Source: Mactra quadrangularis (lineage: Eukaryota; Mollusca; Bivalvia; Venerida; Mactridae). Taken from it: 64,000 nucleotides of DNA. Location: NCBI GenBank assembly GCA_025267735.1, contig CM046299.1:26190468-26254467 (forward strand). Reading direction: 5' to 3'. A program made the position numbers and the translations under genes. Positions 6,464 through 20,451 of the stretch are shown here, piece after piece; position 1 is the first letter of the stretch; each line of letters begins with the position of its first letter. The notes under the pieces are model-generated. The model saw only the letters and a list, made by a program, of their open reading frames with translations, had not been told where the DNA came from and searched no databases.

Positions 6464-7533
6464 CTCTATTTGGATGTAATTCGCAAGTCGTTTTCCACAA
6501 ACGGCCCTTTTCAGAGCCAACCCAATTTATCGAAAGAATTATTTCTCAAACGATATGTCAAACATGCACGTAGTCATCACAATCTAAGCACCTTCACGAG
6601 GCGCACATGCCTTCTTTCCCCCGCACACATTAAATACAGTTTTTTGTCACATTACGTCATTGTTAACAATTATGTTCACTTTAAAAATAATGAAATATAT
6701 AGTATGCGAACAATTAAATCATTGCTTCGAAGTCGTAATAATTACAATACGCACGTGACCGCTCTTACTGATTGTTAAGAACAACAGCGCTTCTTAGCAA
6801 TCGAGCATATGAAGCGTTTTCGACTTAGAAATGATGTTGCATCATGTCGCGTATTGTTTATCCATAATCAAATATTACTCACTTGTAACACACTGAATTC
6901 GAACACAATGTTGTGTGCGCGCATGCGCGCACAACTGTTGTAACACAACGATTCGTTCTTTTTTTTTCAATATAATACAGGTATCAAAGTCGCACCCCTT
7001 TACGATGATGCTCTAGTTCAAATTATTGTTAACGTATCAATAAAATGCACAATTACATAGTTTCAAATTAATAATTGTCCGCCATTTGCGACTCCGATTA
7101 GCGTTTCCACGGACTATTACCATTTGAGTATTTTAAGTTCAAATAATTCAATTTCGTGCCGCAATTTTCCCTGGAATTGTTGTCTACGTAATTATATTTT
7201 GTCTTTGAGTATTTTTCATTTATTAAAATTCAGAATTATAATAAAACTTAATTAAGCCGCCATTTGCGTATATTGCGTACAACATCAAATGTCGTGTTCA
7301 GTCATGCGTCAATGTTTGACAAATACACAGTTAATCTAATCAAACACGTCACGGTGATTAATTGTCGATAATCACATGCCATTGTAGAGTTAACGACACG
7401 AGTTAATTAATCAACGTGTCATCTCAATAACTCTACGTGTCAAACATGCATGCACTTTCTCTGTCTATAAAATAGGGTCGCGGCACAATTTCAAATCATA
7501 CATTATTTGTATTTGTCTTGATAATCTCTCAAG

Positions 7534-7863
7534 ATGCCTTCTAGAATTCAATCTCTTGACAAGCGATTCACCCTGAGTGAATCTGAACGGCGTTTTCGCC
7601 AAGCTTGCGACCAGATAGTGATGCTCAACAAGCGACTCGGTGATGTACAGAAACGCAACAAGGCATCAAAACGTACTAACAACAGATCATTTCGCTACAA
7701 TTTGCGATTGAAGCTGGCTGTCATAGAAGGAGCTAGAAATATGTACTACGAGTATGCCTACGCCAAGGCTGACAAGGTTGCTGAGCTTCGACGTGAGTTA
7801 TTTGATGAGTCAGTAGAGATTGTGTCAGGCTCCGATTCGGAGTACTCAACTGACTCAGAATGA
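7534..7863 (+). CDS. Array gene copy 4, divergent haplotype
   Basis: Changes Y42N and A45S plus a silent change at T48, all shared with copy 7. The downstream extension has Glu to Gly (private) and Arg to Gly (shared with copy 7). Segment 3 is cut by TAG at 8212-8214, and the T-tract is interrupted. This is the most diverged unit in the array together with unit 7. Confidence 0.8.
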   Translation: MPSRIQSLDKRFTLSESERRFRQACDQIVMLNKRLGDVQKRNKASKRTNNRSFRYNLRLKLAVIEGARNMYYEYAYAKADKVAELRRELFDESVEIVSGSDSEYSTDSE

Positions 7864-8931
7864 CTCTATTTGGATGTAATTCGCAAGTCGTTTTCCACAA
7901 ACGGCCCTTTTCAGAGCCAACCCAATTTATCGAAAGGATTATTTCTCAAACGATATGTCAAACATGCACGTAGTCATCACAATCTAAGCACCTTCACGAG
8001 GCGCACATGCCTTCTGTCCCCCGCACACATTAAATACAGTTTTTTGTCACATTACGTCATTGTTAACAATTATGTTCACTTTAAAAATAATGAAATATAT
8101 AGTATGCGAACAATTAAATCATTGCTTCGAAGTGGTAATAATTACAATACGCACGTGACCGCTCTTACTGATTGTTAAGAACAACAGCGCTTCTTAGCAA
8201 TCGAGCATATGTAGCGTTTTCGACTTAGAAATGATGTTGCATCATGTCGCGTATTGTTTATCCATAATCAAATATTACTCACTTATAACACACTGAATTC
8301 GAACACAATGTTGTGTGCGCGCATGCGCGCACAACTGTTGTAACACAACGATTCGTTCTTTTTATCAATATAATACAGGTATCAAAGTCGCACCCCTTTA
8401 CGATGATGCTCTAGTTCAAATTATTGTTAACGTATCAATAAAATGCACAATTACATAGTTTCAAATTAATAATTGTCCGCCATTTGCGACTCCGATTAGC
8501 GTTTCCACGGACTATTACCATTTGAGTATTTTAAGTTCAAATAATTCAATTTCGTGCCGCAATTTTTCCTGGAATTGTTGTCTACGTAATTATATTTTGT
8601 CTTTGAGTATTTTTCATTTATTAAAATTCAGAATTATAATAAAACTTAATTAAGCCGCCATTTGCGTATATTGCGTACAACATCAAATGTCGTGTTCAGT
8701 CATGCGTCAATGTTTGACAAATACACAGTTAATCTAATCAAACACGTCACGGTGATTAATTGTCGATAATCACATGCCATTGTAGAGTTAACGACACGAG
8801 TTAATTAATCAACGTGTCATCTCAATAACTCTACGTGTCAAACATGCATGCACTTTCTCTGTCTATAAAATAGGGTCGCGGCACAATTTCAAATCATACA
8901 TTATTTGTATTTGTCTTGATAATCTCTCAAG

Positions 8932-9261
8932 ATGCCTTCTAGAATTCAATCTCTTGACAAGCGATTCACCCTGAGTGAATCTGAACGGCGTTTTCGCCAA
9001 GCTTGCGACCAGATAGTGATGCTCAACAAGCGACTCGGTGATGTACAGAAACGCTACAAGGCAGCAAAACGTACCAACAACAGATCATTTCGCTACAATT
9101 TGCGATTGAAGCTGGCTGTCATAGAAGGAGCTAGAAATATGTACTACGAGTATGCCTACGCCAAGGCTGACAAGGTTGCTGAGCTTCGACGTGAGTTATT
9201 TGATGAGTCAGTAGAGATTGTGTCAGGCTCCGATTCGGAGTACTCAACTGACTCAGAATGA
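8932..9261 (+). CDS. Array gene copy 5
   Basis: Consensus protein and consensus unit with 8 T, between the two divergent units 4 and 7. Confidence 0.8.
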   Translation: MPSRIQSLDKRFTLSESERRFRQACDQIVMLNKRLGDVQKRYKAAKRTNNRSFRYNLRLKLAVIEGARNMYYEYAYAKADKVAELRRELFDESVEIVSGSDSEYSTDSE

Positions 9262-10330
9262 CTCTATTTGGATGTAATTCGCAAGTCGTTTTCCACAAAC
9301 GGCCCTTTTCAGAGCCAACCCAATTTATCGAAAGAATTATTTCTCAAACGATATGTCAAACATGCACGTAGTCATCACAATCTAAGCACCTTCACGAGGC
9401 GCACATGCCTTCTGTCCCCCGCACACATTAAATACAGTTTTTTGTCACATTACGTCATTGTTAACAATTATGTTCACTTTAAAAATAATGAAATATATAG
9501 TATGCGAACAATTAAATCATTGCTTCGAAGTCGTAATAATTACAATACGCACGTGACCGCTCTTACTGATTGTTAAGAACAACAGCGCTTCTTAGCAATC
9601 GAGCATATGAAGCGTTTTCGACTTAGAAATGATGTTGCATCATGTCGCGTATTGTTTATCCATAATCAAATATTACTCACTTGTAACACACTGAATTCGA
9701 ACACAATGTTGTGTGCGCGCATGCGCGCACAACTGTTGTAACACAACGATTCGTTCTTTTTTTTCAATATAATACAGGTATCAAAGTCGCACCCCTTTAC
9801 GATGATGCTCTAGTTCAAATTATTGTTAACGTATCAATAAAATGCACAATTACATAGTTTCAAATTAATAATTGTCCGCCATTTGCGACTCCGATTAGCG
9901 TTTCCACGGACTATTACCATTTGAGTATTTTAAGTTCAAATAATTCAATTTCGTGCCGCAATTTTCCCTGGAATTGTTGTCTACGTAATTATATTTTGTC
10001 TTTGAGTATTTTTCATTTATTAAAATTCAGAATTATAATAAAACTTAATTAAGCCGCCATTTGCGTATATTGCGTACAACATCAAATGTCGTGTTCAGTC
10101 ATGCGTCAATGTTTGACAAATACACAGTTAATCTAATCAAACACGTCACGGTGATTAATTGTCGATAATCACATGCCATTGTAGAGTTAACGACACGAGT
10201 TAATTAATCAACGTGTCATCTCAATAACTCTACGTGTGAAACATGCATGCACTTTCTCTGTCTATAAAATAGGGTCGCGGCACAATTTCAAATCATACAT
10301 TATTTGTATTTGTCTTGATAATCTCTCAAG

Positions 10331-10660
10331 ATGCCTTCTAGAATTCAATCTCTTGACAAGCGATTCACCCTGAGTGAATCTGAACGGCGTTTTCGCCAAG
10401 CTTGCGACCAGATAGTGATGCTCAACAAGCGACTCGGTGATGTACAGAAACGCTACAAGGCAGCAAAACGTACCAACAACAGATCATTTCGCTACAATTT
10501 GCGATTGAAGCTGGCTGTCATAGAAGGAGCTAGAAATATGTACTACGAGTATGCCTACGCCAAGGCTGACAAGGTTGCTGAGCTTCGACGTGAGTTATTT
10601 GATGAGTCAGTAGAGATTGTGTCAGGCTCCGATTCGGAGTACTCAACTGACTCAGAATGA
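10331..10660 (+). CDS. Array gene copy 6
   Basis: Consensus protein. The promoter has C to G at 10238, which breaks the second CGTGTCA box. The extension has the CTT variant. Confidence 0.8.
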   Translation: MPSRIQSLDKRFTLSESERRFRQACDQIVMLNKRLGDVQKRYKAAKRTNNRSFRYNLRLKLAVIEGARNMYYEYAYAKADKVAELRRELFDESVEIVSGSDSEYSTDSE

Positions 10661-11729
10661 CTCTATTTGGATGTAATTCGCAAGTCGTTTTCCACAAACG
10701 GCCCTTTTCAGAGCCAACCCAATTTATCGAAAGAATTATTTCTCAAACGATATGTCAAACATGCACGTAGTCATCACAATCTAAGCACCTTCACGAGGCG
10801 CACATGCCTTCTTTCCCCCGCACACATTAAATACAGTTTTTTGTCACATTACGTCATTGTTAACAATTATGTTCACTTTAAAAATAATGAAATATATAGT
10901 ATGCGAACAATTAAATCATTGCTTCGAAGTCGTAATAATTACAATACGCACGTGACCGCTCTTACTGATTGTTAAGAACAACAGCGCTTCTTAGCAATCG
11001 AGCATATGAAGCGTTTTCGACTTAGAAATGATGTTGCATCATGTCGCGTATTGTTTATCCATAATCAAATATTACTCACTTGTAACACACTGAATTCGAA
11101 CACAATGTTGTGTGCGCGCATGCGCGCACAACTGTTGTAACACAACGATTCGTTCTTTTTTTTCAATATAATACAGGTATCAAAGTCGCACCCCTTTACG
11201 ATGATGCTCTAGTTCAAATTATTGTTAACGTATCAATAAAATGCACAATTACATAGTTTCAAATTAATAATTGTCCGCCATTTGCGACTCCGATTAGCGT
11301 TTCCACGGACTATTACCATTTGAGTATTTTAAGTTCAAATAATTCAATTTCGTGCCGCAATTTTCCCTGGAATTGTTGTCTACGTAATTATATTTTGTCT
11401 TTGAGTATTTTTCATTTATTAAAATTCAGAATTATAATAAAACTTAATTAAGCCGCCATTTGCGTATATTGCGTACAACATCAAATGTCGTGTTCAGTCA
11501 TGCGTCAATGTTTGACAAATACACAGTTAATCTAATCAAACACGTCACGGTGATTAATTGTCGATAATCACATGCCATTGTAGAGTTAACGACACGAGTT
11601 AATTAATCAACGTGTCATCTCAATAACTCTACGTGTCAAACATGCATGCACTTTCTCTGTCTATAAAATAGGGTCGCGGCACAATTTCAAATCATACATT
11701 ATTTGTATTTGTCTTGATAATCTCTCAAG

Positions 11730-12059
11730 ATGCCTTCTAGAATTCAATCTCTTGACAAGCGATTCACCCTGAGTGAATCTGAACGGCGTTTTCGCCAAGC
11801 TTGCGACCAGATAGTGATGCTCAACAAGCGACTCGGTGATGTACAGAAACGCAACAAGGCATCAAAACGTACTAACAACAGATCATTTCGCTACAATTTG
11901 CGATTGAAGCTGGCTGTCATAGAAGGAGCTAGAAATATGTACTACGAGTATGCCTACGCCAAGGCTGACAAGGTTGCTGAGCTTCGACTTGAGTTATTTG
12001 ATGAGTCAGTAGAGATTGTGTCAGGCTCCGATTCGGAGTACTCAACTGACTCAGAATGA
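11730..12059 (+). CDS. Array gene copy 7, divergent haplotype
   Basis: Y42N, A45S and the silent T48 change as in copy 4, plus private R87L (CGT to CTT). R87L also removes the GTGAGT that could act as a cryptic splice donor. The extension has Arg to Gly, and segment 3 has TAG at 12408-12410. Confidence 0.8.
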   Translation: MPSRIQSLDKRFTLSESERRFRQACDQIVMLNKRLGDVQKRNKASKRTNNRSFRYNLRLKLAVIEGARNMYYEYAYAKADKVAELRLELFDESVEIVSGSDSEYSTDSE

Positions 12060-13127
12060 CTCTATTTGGATGTAATTCGCAAGTCGTTTTCCACAAACGG
12101 CCCTTTTCAGAGCCAACCCAATTTATCGAAAGAATTATTTCTCAAACGATATGTCAAACATGCACGTAGTCATCACAATCTAAGCACCTTCACGAGGCGC
12201 ACATGCCTTCTGTCCCCCGCACACATTAAATACAGTTTTTTGTCACATTACGTCATTGTTAACAATTATGTTCACTTTAAAAATAATGAAATATATAGTA
12301 TGCGAACAATTAAATCATTGCTTCGAAGTGGTAATAATTACAATACGCACGTGACCGCTCTTACTGATTGTTAAGAACAACAGCGCTTCTTAGCAATCGA
12401 GCATATGTAGCGTTTTCGACTTAGAAATGATGTTGCATCATGTCGCGTATTGTTTATCCATAATCAAATATTACTCACTTATAACACACTGAATTCGAAC
12501 ACAATGTTGTGTGCGCGCATGCGCGCACAACTGTTGTAACACAACGATTCGTTCTTTTTTTCAATATAATACAGGTATCAAAGTCGCACCCCTTTACGAT
12601 GATGCTCTAGTTCAAATTATTGTTAACGTATCAATAAAATGCACAATTACATAGTTTCAAATTAATAATTGTCCGCCATTTGCGACTCCGATTAGCGTTT
12701 CCACGGACTATTACCATTTGAGTATTTTAAGTTCAAATAATTCAATTTCGTGCCGCAATTTTCCCTGGAATTGTTGTCTACGTAATTATATTTTGTCTTT
12801 GAGTATTTTTCATTTATTAAAATTCAGAATTATAATAAAACTTAATTAAGCCGCCATTTGCGTATATTGCGTACAACATCAAATGTCGTGTTCAGTCATG
12901 CGTCAATGTTTGACAAATACACAGTTAATCTAATCAAACACGTCACGGTGATTAATTGTCGATAATCACATGCCATTGTAGAGTTAACGACACGAGTTAA
13001 TTAATCAACGTGTCATCTCAATAACTCTACGTGTCAAACATGCATGCACTTTCTCTGTCTATAAAATAGGGTCGCGGCACAATTTCAAATCATACATTAT
13101 TTGTATTTGTCTTGATAATCTCTCAAG

Positions 13128-13457
13128 ATGCCTTCTAGAATTCAATCTCTTGACAAGCGATTCACCCTGAGTGAATCTGAACGGCGTTTTCGCCAAGCTT
13201 GCGACCAGATAGTGATGCTCAACAAGCGACTCGGTGATGTACAGAAACGCTACAAGGCAGCAAAACGTACCAACAACAGATCATTTCGCTACAATTTGCG
13301 ATTGAAGCTGGCTGTCATAGAAGGAGCTAGAAATATGTACTACGAGTATGCCTACGCCAAGGCTGACAAGGTTGCTGAGCTTCGACGTGAGTTATTTGAT
13401 GAGTCAGTAGAGATTGTGTCAGGCTCCGATTCGGAGTACTCAACTGACTCAGAATGA
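13128..13457 (+). CDS. Array gene copy 8
   Basis: Consensus protein; regular 1399-bp unit with no coding variant noticed. Confidence 0.8.
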   Translation: MPSRIQSLDKRFTLSESERRFRQACDQIVMLNKRLGDVQKRYKAAKRTNNRSFRYNLRLKLAVIEGARNMYYEYAYAKADKVAELRRELFDESVEIVSGSDSEYSTDSE

Positions 13458-14526
13458 CTCTATTTGGATGTAATTCGCAAGTCGTTTTCCACAAACGGCC
13501 CTTTTCAGAGCCAACCCAATTTATCGAAAGAATTATTTCTCAAACGATATGTCAAACATGCACGTAGTCATCACAATCTAAGCACCTTCACGAGGCGCAC
13601 ATGCCTTCTGTCCCCCGCACACATTAAATACAGTTTTTTGTCACATTACGTCATTGTTAACAATTATGTTCACTTTAAAAATAATGAAATATATAGTATG
13701 CGAACAATTAAATCATTGCTTCGAAGTCGTAATAATTACAATACGCACGTGACCGCTCTTACTGATTGTTAAGAACAACAGCGCTTCTTAGCAATCGAGC
13801 ATATGAAGCGTTTTCGACTTAGAAATGATGTTGCATCATGTCGCGTATTGTTTATCCATAATCAAATATTACTCACTTGTAACACACTGAATTCGAACAC
13901 AATGTTGTGTGCGCGCATGCGCGCACAACTGTTGTAACACAACGATTCGTTCTTTTTTTTCAATATAATACAGGTATCAAAGTCGCACCCCTTTACGATG
14001 ATGCTCTAGTTCAAATTATTGTTAACGTATCAATAAAATGCACAATTACATAGTTTCAAATTAATAATTGTCCGCCATTTGCGACTCCGATTAGCGTTTC
14101 CACGGACTATTACCATTTGAGTATTTTAAGTTCAAATAATTCAATTTCGTGCCGCAATTTTCCCTGGAATTGTTGTCTACGTAATTATATTTTGTCTTTG
14201 AGTATTTTTCATTTATTAAAATTCAGAATTATAATAAAACTTAATTAAGCCGCCATTTGCGTATATTGCGTACAACATCAAATGTCGTGTTCAGTCATGC
14301 GTCAATGTTTGACAAATACACAGTTAATCTAATCAAACACGTCACGGTGATTAATTGTCGATAATCACATGCCATTGTAGAGTTAACGACACGAGTTAAT
14401 TAATCAACGTGTCATCTCAATAACTCTACGTGTCAAACATGCATGCACTTTCTCTGTCTATAAAATAGGGTCGCGGCACAATTTCAAATCATACATTATT
14501 TGTATTTGTCTTGATAATCTCTCAAG

Positions 14527-14856
14527 ATGCCTTCTAGAATTCAATCTCTTGACAAGCGATTCACCCTGAGTGAATCTGAACGGCGTTTTCGCCAAGCTTG
14601 CGACCAGATAGTGATGCTCAACAAGCGACTCGGTGATGTACAGAAACGCTACAAGGCAGCAAAACGTACCAACAACAGATCATTTCGCTACAATTTGCGA
14701 TTGAAGCTGGCTGTCATAGAAGGAGCTAGAAATATGTACTACGAGTATGCCTACGCCAAGGCTGACAAGGTTGCTGAGCTTCGACGTGAGTTATTTGATG
14801 AGTCAGTAGAGATTGTGTCAGGCTCCGATTCGGAGTACTCAACTGACTCAGAATGA
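14527..14856 (+). CDS. Array gene copy 9
   Basis: Consensus protein; regular 1399-bp unit with no coding variant noticed. Confidence 0.8.
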   Translation: MPSRIQSLDKRFTLSESERRFRQACDQIVMLNKRLGDVQKRYKAAKRTNNRSFRYNLRLKLAVIEGARNMYYEYAYAKADKVAELRRELFDESVEIVSGSDSEYSTDSE

Positions 14857-15925
14857 CTCTATTTGGATGTAATTCGCAAGTCGTTTTCCACAAACGGCCC
14901 TTTTCAGAGCCAACCCAATTTATCGAAAGAATTATTTCTCAAACGATATGTCAAACATGCACGTAGTCATCACAATCTAAGCACCTTCACGAGGCGCACA
15001 TGCCTTCTGTCCCCCGCACACATTAAATACAGTTTTTTGTCACATTACGTCATTGTTAACAATTATGTTCACTTTAAAAATAATGAAATATATAGTATGC
15101 GAACAATTAAATCATTGCTTCGAAGTCGTAATAATTACAATACGCACGTGACCGCTCTTACTGATTGTTAAGAACAACAGCGCTTCTTAGCAATCGAGCA
15201 TATGAAGCGTTTTCGACTTAGAAATGATGTTGCATCATGTCGCGTATTGTTTATCCATAATCAAATATTACTCACTTGTAACACACTGAATTCGAACACA
15301 ATGTTGTGTGCGCGCATGCGCGCACAACTGTTGTAACACAACGATTCGTTCTTTTTTTTCAATATAATACAGGTATCAAAGTCGCACCCCTTTACGATGA
15401 TGCTCTAGTTCAAATTATTGTTAACGTATCAATAAAATGCACAATTACATAGTTTCAAATTAATAATTGTCCGCCATTTGCGACTCCGATTAGCGTTTCC
15501 ACGGACTATTACCATTTGAGTATTTTAAGTTCAAATAATTCAATTTCGTGCCGCAATTTTCCCTGGAATTGTTGTCTACGTAATTATATTTTGTCTTTGA
15601 GTATTTTTCATTTATTAAAATTCAGAATTATAATAAAACTTAATTAAGCCGCCATTTGCGTATATTGCGTACAACATCAAATGTCGTGTTCAGTCATGCG
15701 TCAATGTTTGACAAATACACAGTTAATCTAATCAAACACGTCACGGTGATTAATTGTCGATAATCACATGCCATTGTAGAGTTAACGACACGAGTTAATT
15801 AATCAACGTGTCATCTCAATAACTCTACGTGTCAAACATGCATGCACTTTCTCTGTCTATAAAATAGGGTCGCGGCACAATTTCAAATCATACATTATTT
15901 GTATTTGTCTTGATAATCTCTCAAG

Positions 15926-16255
15926 ATGCCTTCTAGAATTCAATCTCTTGACAAGCGATTCACCCTGAGTGAATCTGAACGGCGTTTTCGCCAAGCTTGC
16001 GACCAGATAGTGATGCTCAACAAGCGACTCGGTGATGTACAGAAACGCTACAAGGCAGCAAAACGTACCAACAACAGATCATTTCGCTACAATTTGCGAT
16101 TGAAGCTGGCTGTCATAGAGGGAGCTAGAAATATGTACTACGAGTATGCCTACGCCAAGGCTGACAAGGTTGCTGAGCTTCGACGTGAGTTATTTGATGA
16201 GTCAGTAGAGATTGTGTCAGGCTCCGATTCGGAGTACTCAACTGACTCAGAATGA
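15926..16255 (+). CDS. Array gene copy 10
   Basis: Consensus protein with silent E65 GAA to GAG. The unit also has the CTT extension variant and 7 T. The GAG plus CTT pair recurs only in copy 21. Confidence 0.8.
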   Translation: MPSRIQSLDKRFTLSESERRFRQACDQIVMLNKRLGDVQKRYKAAKRTNNRSFRYNLRLKLAVIEGARNMYYEYAYAKADKVAELRRELFDESVEIVSGSDSEYSTDSE

Positions 16256-17323
16256 CTCTATTTGGATGTAATTCGCAAGTCGTTTTCCACAAACGGCCCT
16301 TTTCAGAGCCAACCCAATTTATCGAAAGAATTATTTCTCAAACGATATGTCAAACATGCACGTAGTCATCACAATCTAAGCACCTTCACGAGGCGCACAT
16401 GCCTTCTTTCCCCCGCACACATTAAATACAGTTTTTTGTCACATTACGTCATTGTTAACAATTATGTTCACTTTAAAAATAATGAAATATATAGTATGCG
16501 AACAATTAAATCATTGCTTCGAAGTCGTAATAATTACAATACGCACGTGACCGCTCTTACTGATTGTTAAGAACAACAGCGCTTCTTAGCAATCGAGCAT
16601 ATGAAGCGTTTTCGACTTAGAAATGATGTTGCATCATGTCGCGTATTGTTTATCCATAATCAAATATTACTCACTTGTAACACACTGAATTCGAACACAA
16701 TGTTGTGTGCGCGCATGCGCGCACAACTGTTGTAACACAACGATTCGTTCTTTTTTTCAATATAATACAGGTATCAAAGTCGCACCCCTTTACGATGATG
16801 CTCTAGTTCAAATTATTGTTAACGTATCAATAAAATGCACAATTACATAGTTTCAAATTAATAATTGTCCGCCATTTGCGACTCCGATTAGCGTTTCCAC
16901 GGACTATTACCATTTGAGTATTTTAAGTTCAAATAATTCAATTTCGTGCCGCAATTTTCCCTGGAATTGTTGTCTACGTAATTATATTTTGTCTTTGAGT
17001 ATTTTTCATTTATTAAAATTCAGAATTATAATAAAACTTAATTAAGCCGCCATTTGCGTATATTGCGTACAACATCAAATGTCGTGTTCAGTCATGCGTC
17101 AATGTTTGACAAATACACAGTTAATCTAATCAAACACGTCACGGTGATTAATTGTCGATAATCACATGCCATTGTAGAGTTAACGACACGAGTTAATTAA
17201 TCAACGTGTCATCTCAATAACTCTACGTGTCAAACATGCATGCACTTTCTCTGTCTATAAAATAGGGTCGCGGCACAATTTCAAATCATACATTATTTGT
17301 ATTTGTCTTGATAATCTCTCAAG

Positions 17324-17653
17324 ATGCCTTCTAGAATTCAATCTCTTGACAAGCGATTCACCCTGAGTGAATCTGAACGGCGTTTTCGCCAAGCTTGCGA
17401 CCAGATAGTGATGCTCAACAAGCGACTCGGTGATGTACAGAAACGCTACAAGGCAGCAAAACGTACCAACAACAGATCATTTCGCTACAATTTGCGATTG
17501 AAGCTGGCTGTCATAGAAGGAGCTAGAAATATGTACTACGAGTATGCCTACGCCAAGGCTGACAAGGTTGCTGAGCTTCGACGTGAGTTATTTGATGAGT
17601 CAGTAGAGATTGTGTCAGGCTCCGATTCGGAGTACTCAACTGACTCAGAATGA
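17324..17653 (+). CDS. Array gene copy 11
   Basis: Consensus protein; regular unit with 8 T and the CTG form of the extension. Confidence 0.8.
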   Translation: MPSRIQSLDKRFTLSESERRFRQACDQIVMLNKRLGDVQKRYKAAKRTNNRSFRYNLRLKLAVIEGARNMYYEYAYAKADKVAELRRELFDESVEIVSGSDSEYSTDSE

Positions 17654-18722
17654 CTCTATTTGGATGTAATTCGCAAGTCGTTTTCCACAAACGGCCCTTT
17701 TCAGAGCCAACCCAATTTATCGAAAGAATTATTTCTCAAACGATATGTCAAACATGCACGTAGTCATCACAATCTAAGCACCTTCACGAGGCGCACATGC
17801 CTTCTGTCCCCCGCACACATTAAATACAGTTTTTTGTCACATTACGTCATTGTTAACAATTATGTTCACTTTAAAAATAATGAAATATATAGTATGCGAA
17901 CAATTAAATCATTGCTTCGAAGTCGTAATAATTACAATACGCACGTGACCGCTCTTACTGATTGTTAAGAACAACAGCGCTTCTTAGCAATCGAGCATAT
18001 GAAGCGTTTTCGACTTAGAAATGATGTTGCATCATGTCGCGTATTGTTTATCCATAATCAAATATTACTCACTTGTAACACACTGAATTCGAACACAATG
18101 TTGTGTGCGCGCATGCGCGCACAACTGTTGTAACACAACGATTCGTTCTTTTTTTTCAATATAATACAGGTATCAAAGTCGCACCCCTTTACGATGATGC
18201 TCTAGTTCAAATTATTGTTAACGTATCAATAAAATGCACAATTACATAGTTTCAAATTAATAATTGTCCGCCATTTGCGACTCCGATTAGCGTTTCCACG
18301 GACTATTACCATTTGAGTATTTTAAGTTCAAATAATTCAATTTCGTGCCGCAATTTTCCCTGGAATTGTTGTCTACGTAATTATATTTTGTCTTTGAGTA
18401 TTTTTCATTTATTAAAATTCAGAATTATAATAAAACTTAATTAAGCCGCCATTTGCGTATATTGCGTACAACATCAAATGTCGTGTTCAGTCATGCGTCA
18501 ATGTTTGACAAATACACAGTTAATCTAATCAAACACGTCACGGTGATTAATTGTCGATAATCACATGCCATTGTAGAGTTAACGACACGAGTTAATTAAT
18601 CAACGTGTCATCTCAATAACTCTACGTGTCAAACATGCATGCACTTTCTCTGTCTATAAAATAGGGTCGCGGCACAATTTCAAATCATACATTATTTGTA
18701 TTTGTCTTGATAATCTCTCAAG

Positions 18723-19052
18723 ATGCCTTCTAGAATTCAATCTCTTGACAAGCGATTCACCCTGAGTGAATCTGAACGGCGTTTTCGCCAAGCTTGCGAC
18801 CAGATAGTGATGCTCAACAAGCGACTCGGTGATGTACAGAAACGCTACAAGGCAGCAAAACGTACCAACAACAGATCATTTCGCTACAATTTGCGATTGA
18901 AGCTGGCTGTCATAGAAAGAGCTAGAAATATGTACTACGAGTATGCCTACGCCAAGGCTGACAAGGTTGCTGAGCTTCGACGTGAGTTATTTGATGAGTC
19001 AGTAGAGATTGTGTCAGGCTCCGATTCGGAGTACTCAACTGACTCAGAATGA
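18723..19052 (+). CDS. Array gene copy 12
   Basis: G66R (GGA to AGA), shared only with the next copy, which adds a charge in the helical body. The extension has CTT. Confidence 0.8.
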   Translation: MPSRIQSLDKRFTLSESERRFRQACDQIVMLNKRLGDVQKRYKAAKRTNNRSFRYNLRLKLAVIERARNMYYEYAYAKADKVAELRRELFDESVEIVSGSDSEYSTDSE

Positions 19053-20121
19053 CTCTATTTGGATGTAATTCGCAAGTCGTTTTCCACAAACGGCCCTTTT
19101 CAGAGCCAACCCAATTTATCGAAAGAATTATTTCTCAAACGATATGTCAAACATGCACGTAGTCATCACAATCTAAGCACCTTCACGAGGCGCACATGCC
19201 TTCTTTCCCCCGCACACATTAAATACAGTTTTTTGTCACATTACGTCATTGTTAACAATTATGTTCACTTTAAAAATAATGAAATATATAGTATGCGAAC
19301 AATTAAATCATTGCTTCGAAGTCGTAATAATTACAATACGCACGTGACCGCTCTTACTGATTGTTAAGAACAACAGCGCTTCTTAGCAATCGAGCATATG
19401 AAGCGTTTTCGACTTAGAAATGATGTTGCATCATGTCGCGTATTGTTTATCCATAATCAAATATTACTCACTTGTAACACACTGAATTCGAACACAATGT
19501 TGTGTGCGCGCATGCGCGCACAACTGTTGTAACACAACGATTCGTTCTTTTTTTTCAATATAATACAGGTATCAAAGTCGCACCCCTTTACGATGATGCT
19601 CTAGTTCAAATTATTGTTAACGTATCAATAAAATGCACAATTACATAGTTTCAAATTAATAATTGTCCGCCATTTGCGACTCCGATTAGCGTTTCCACGG
19701 ACTATTACCATTTGAGTATTTTAAGTTCAAATAATTCAATTTCGTGCCGCAATTTTCCCTGGAATTGTTGTCTACGTAATTATATTTTGTCTTTGAGTAT
19801 TTTTCATTTATTAAAATTCAGAATTATAATAAAACTTAATTAAGCCGCCATTTGCGTATATTGCGTACAACATCAAATGTCGTGTTCAGTCATGCGTCAA
19901 TGTTTGACAAATACACAGTTAATCTAATCAAACACGTCACGGTGATTAATTGTCGATAATCACATGCCATTGTAGAGTTAACGACACGAGTTAATTAATC
20001 AACGTGTCATCTCAATAACTCTACGTGTCAAACATGCATGCACTTTCTCTGTCTATAAAATAGGGTCGCGGCACAATTTCAAATCATACATTATTTGTAT
20101 TTGTCTTGATAATCTCTCAAG

Positions 20122-20451
20122 ATGCCTTCTAGAATTCAATCTCTTGACAAGCGATTCACCCTGAGTGAATCTGAACGGCGTTTTCGCCAAGCTTGCGACC
20201 AGATAGTGATGCTCAACAAGCGACTCGGTGATGTACAGAAACGCTACAAGGCAGCAAAACGTACCAACAACAGATCATTTCGCTACAATTTGCGATTGAA
20301 GCTGGCTGTCATAGAAAGAGCTAGAAATATGTACTACGAGTATGCCTACGCCAAGGCTGACAAGGTTGCTGAGCTTCGACGTGAGTTATTTGATGAGTCA
20401 GTAGAGATTGTGTCAGGCTCCGATTCGGAGTACTCAACTGACTCAGAATGA
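20122..20451 (+). CDS. Array gene copy 13
   Basis: G66R as in copy 12, but with the CTG extension form and 7 T. The two neighbours are therefore related but not simple whole-unit duplicates. Confidence 0.8.
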   Translation: MPSRIQSLDKRFTLSESERRFRQACDQIVMLNKRLGDVQKRYKAAKRTNNRSFRYNLRLKLAVIERARNMYYEYAYAKADKVAELRRELFDESVEIVSGSDSEYSTDSE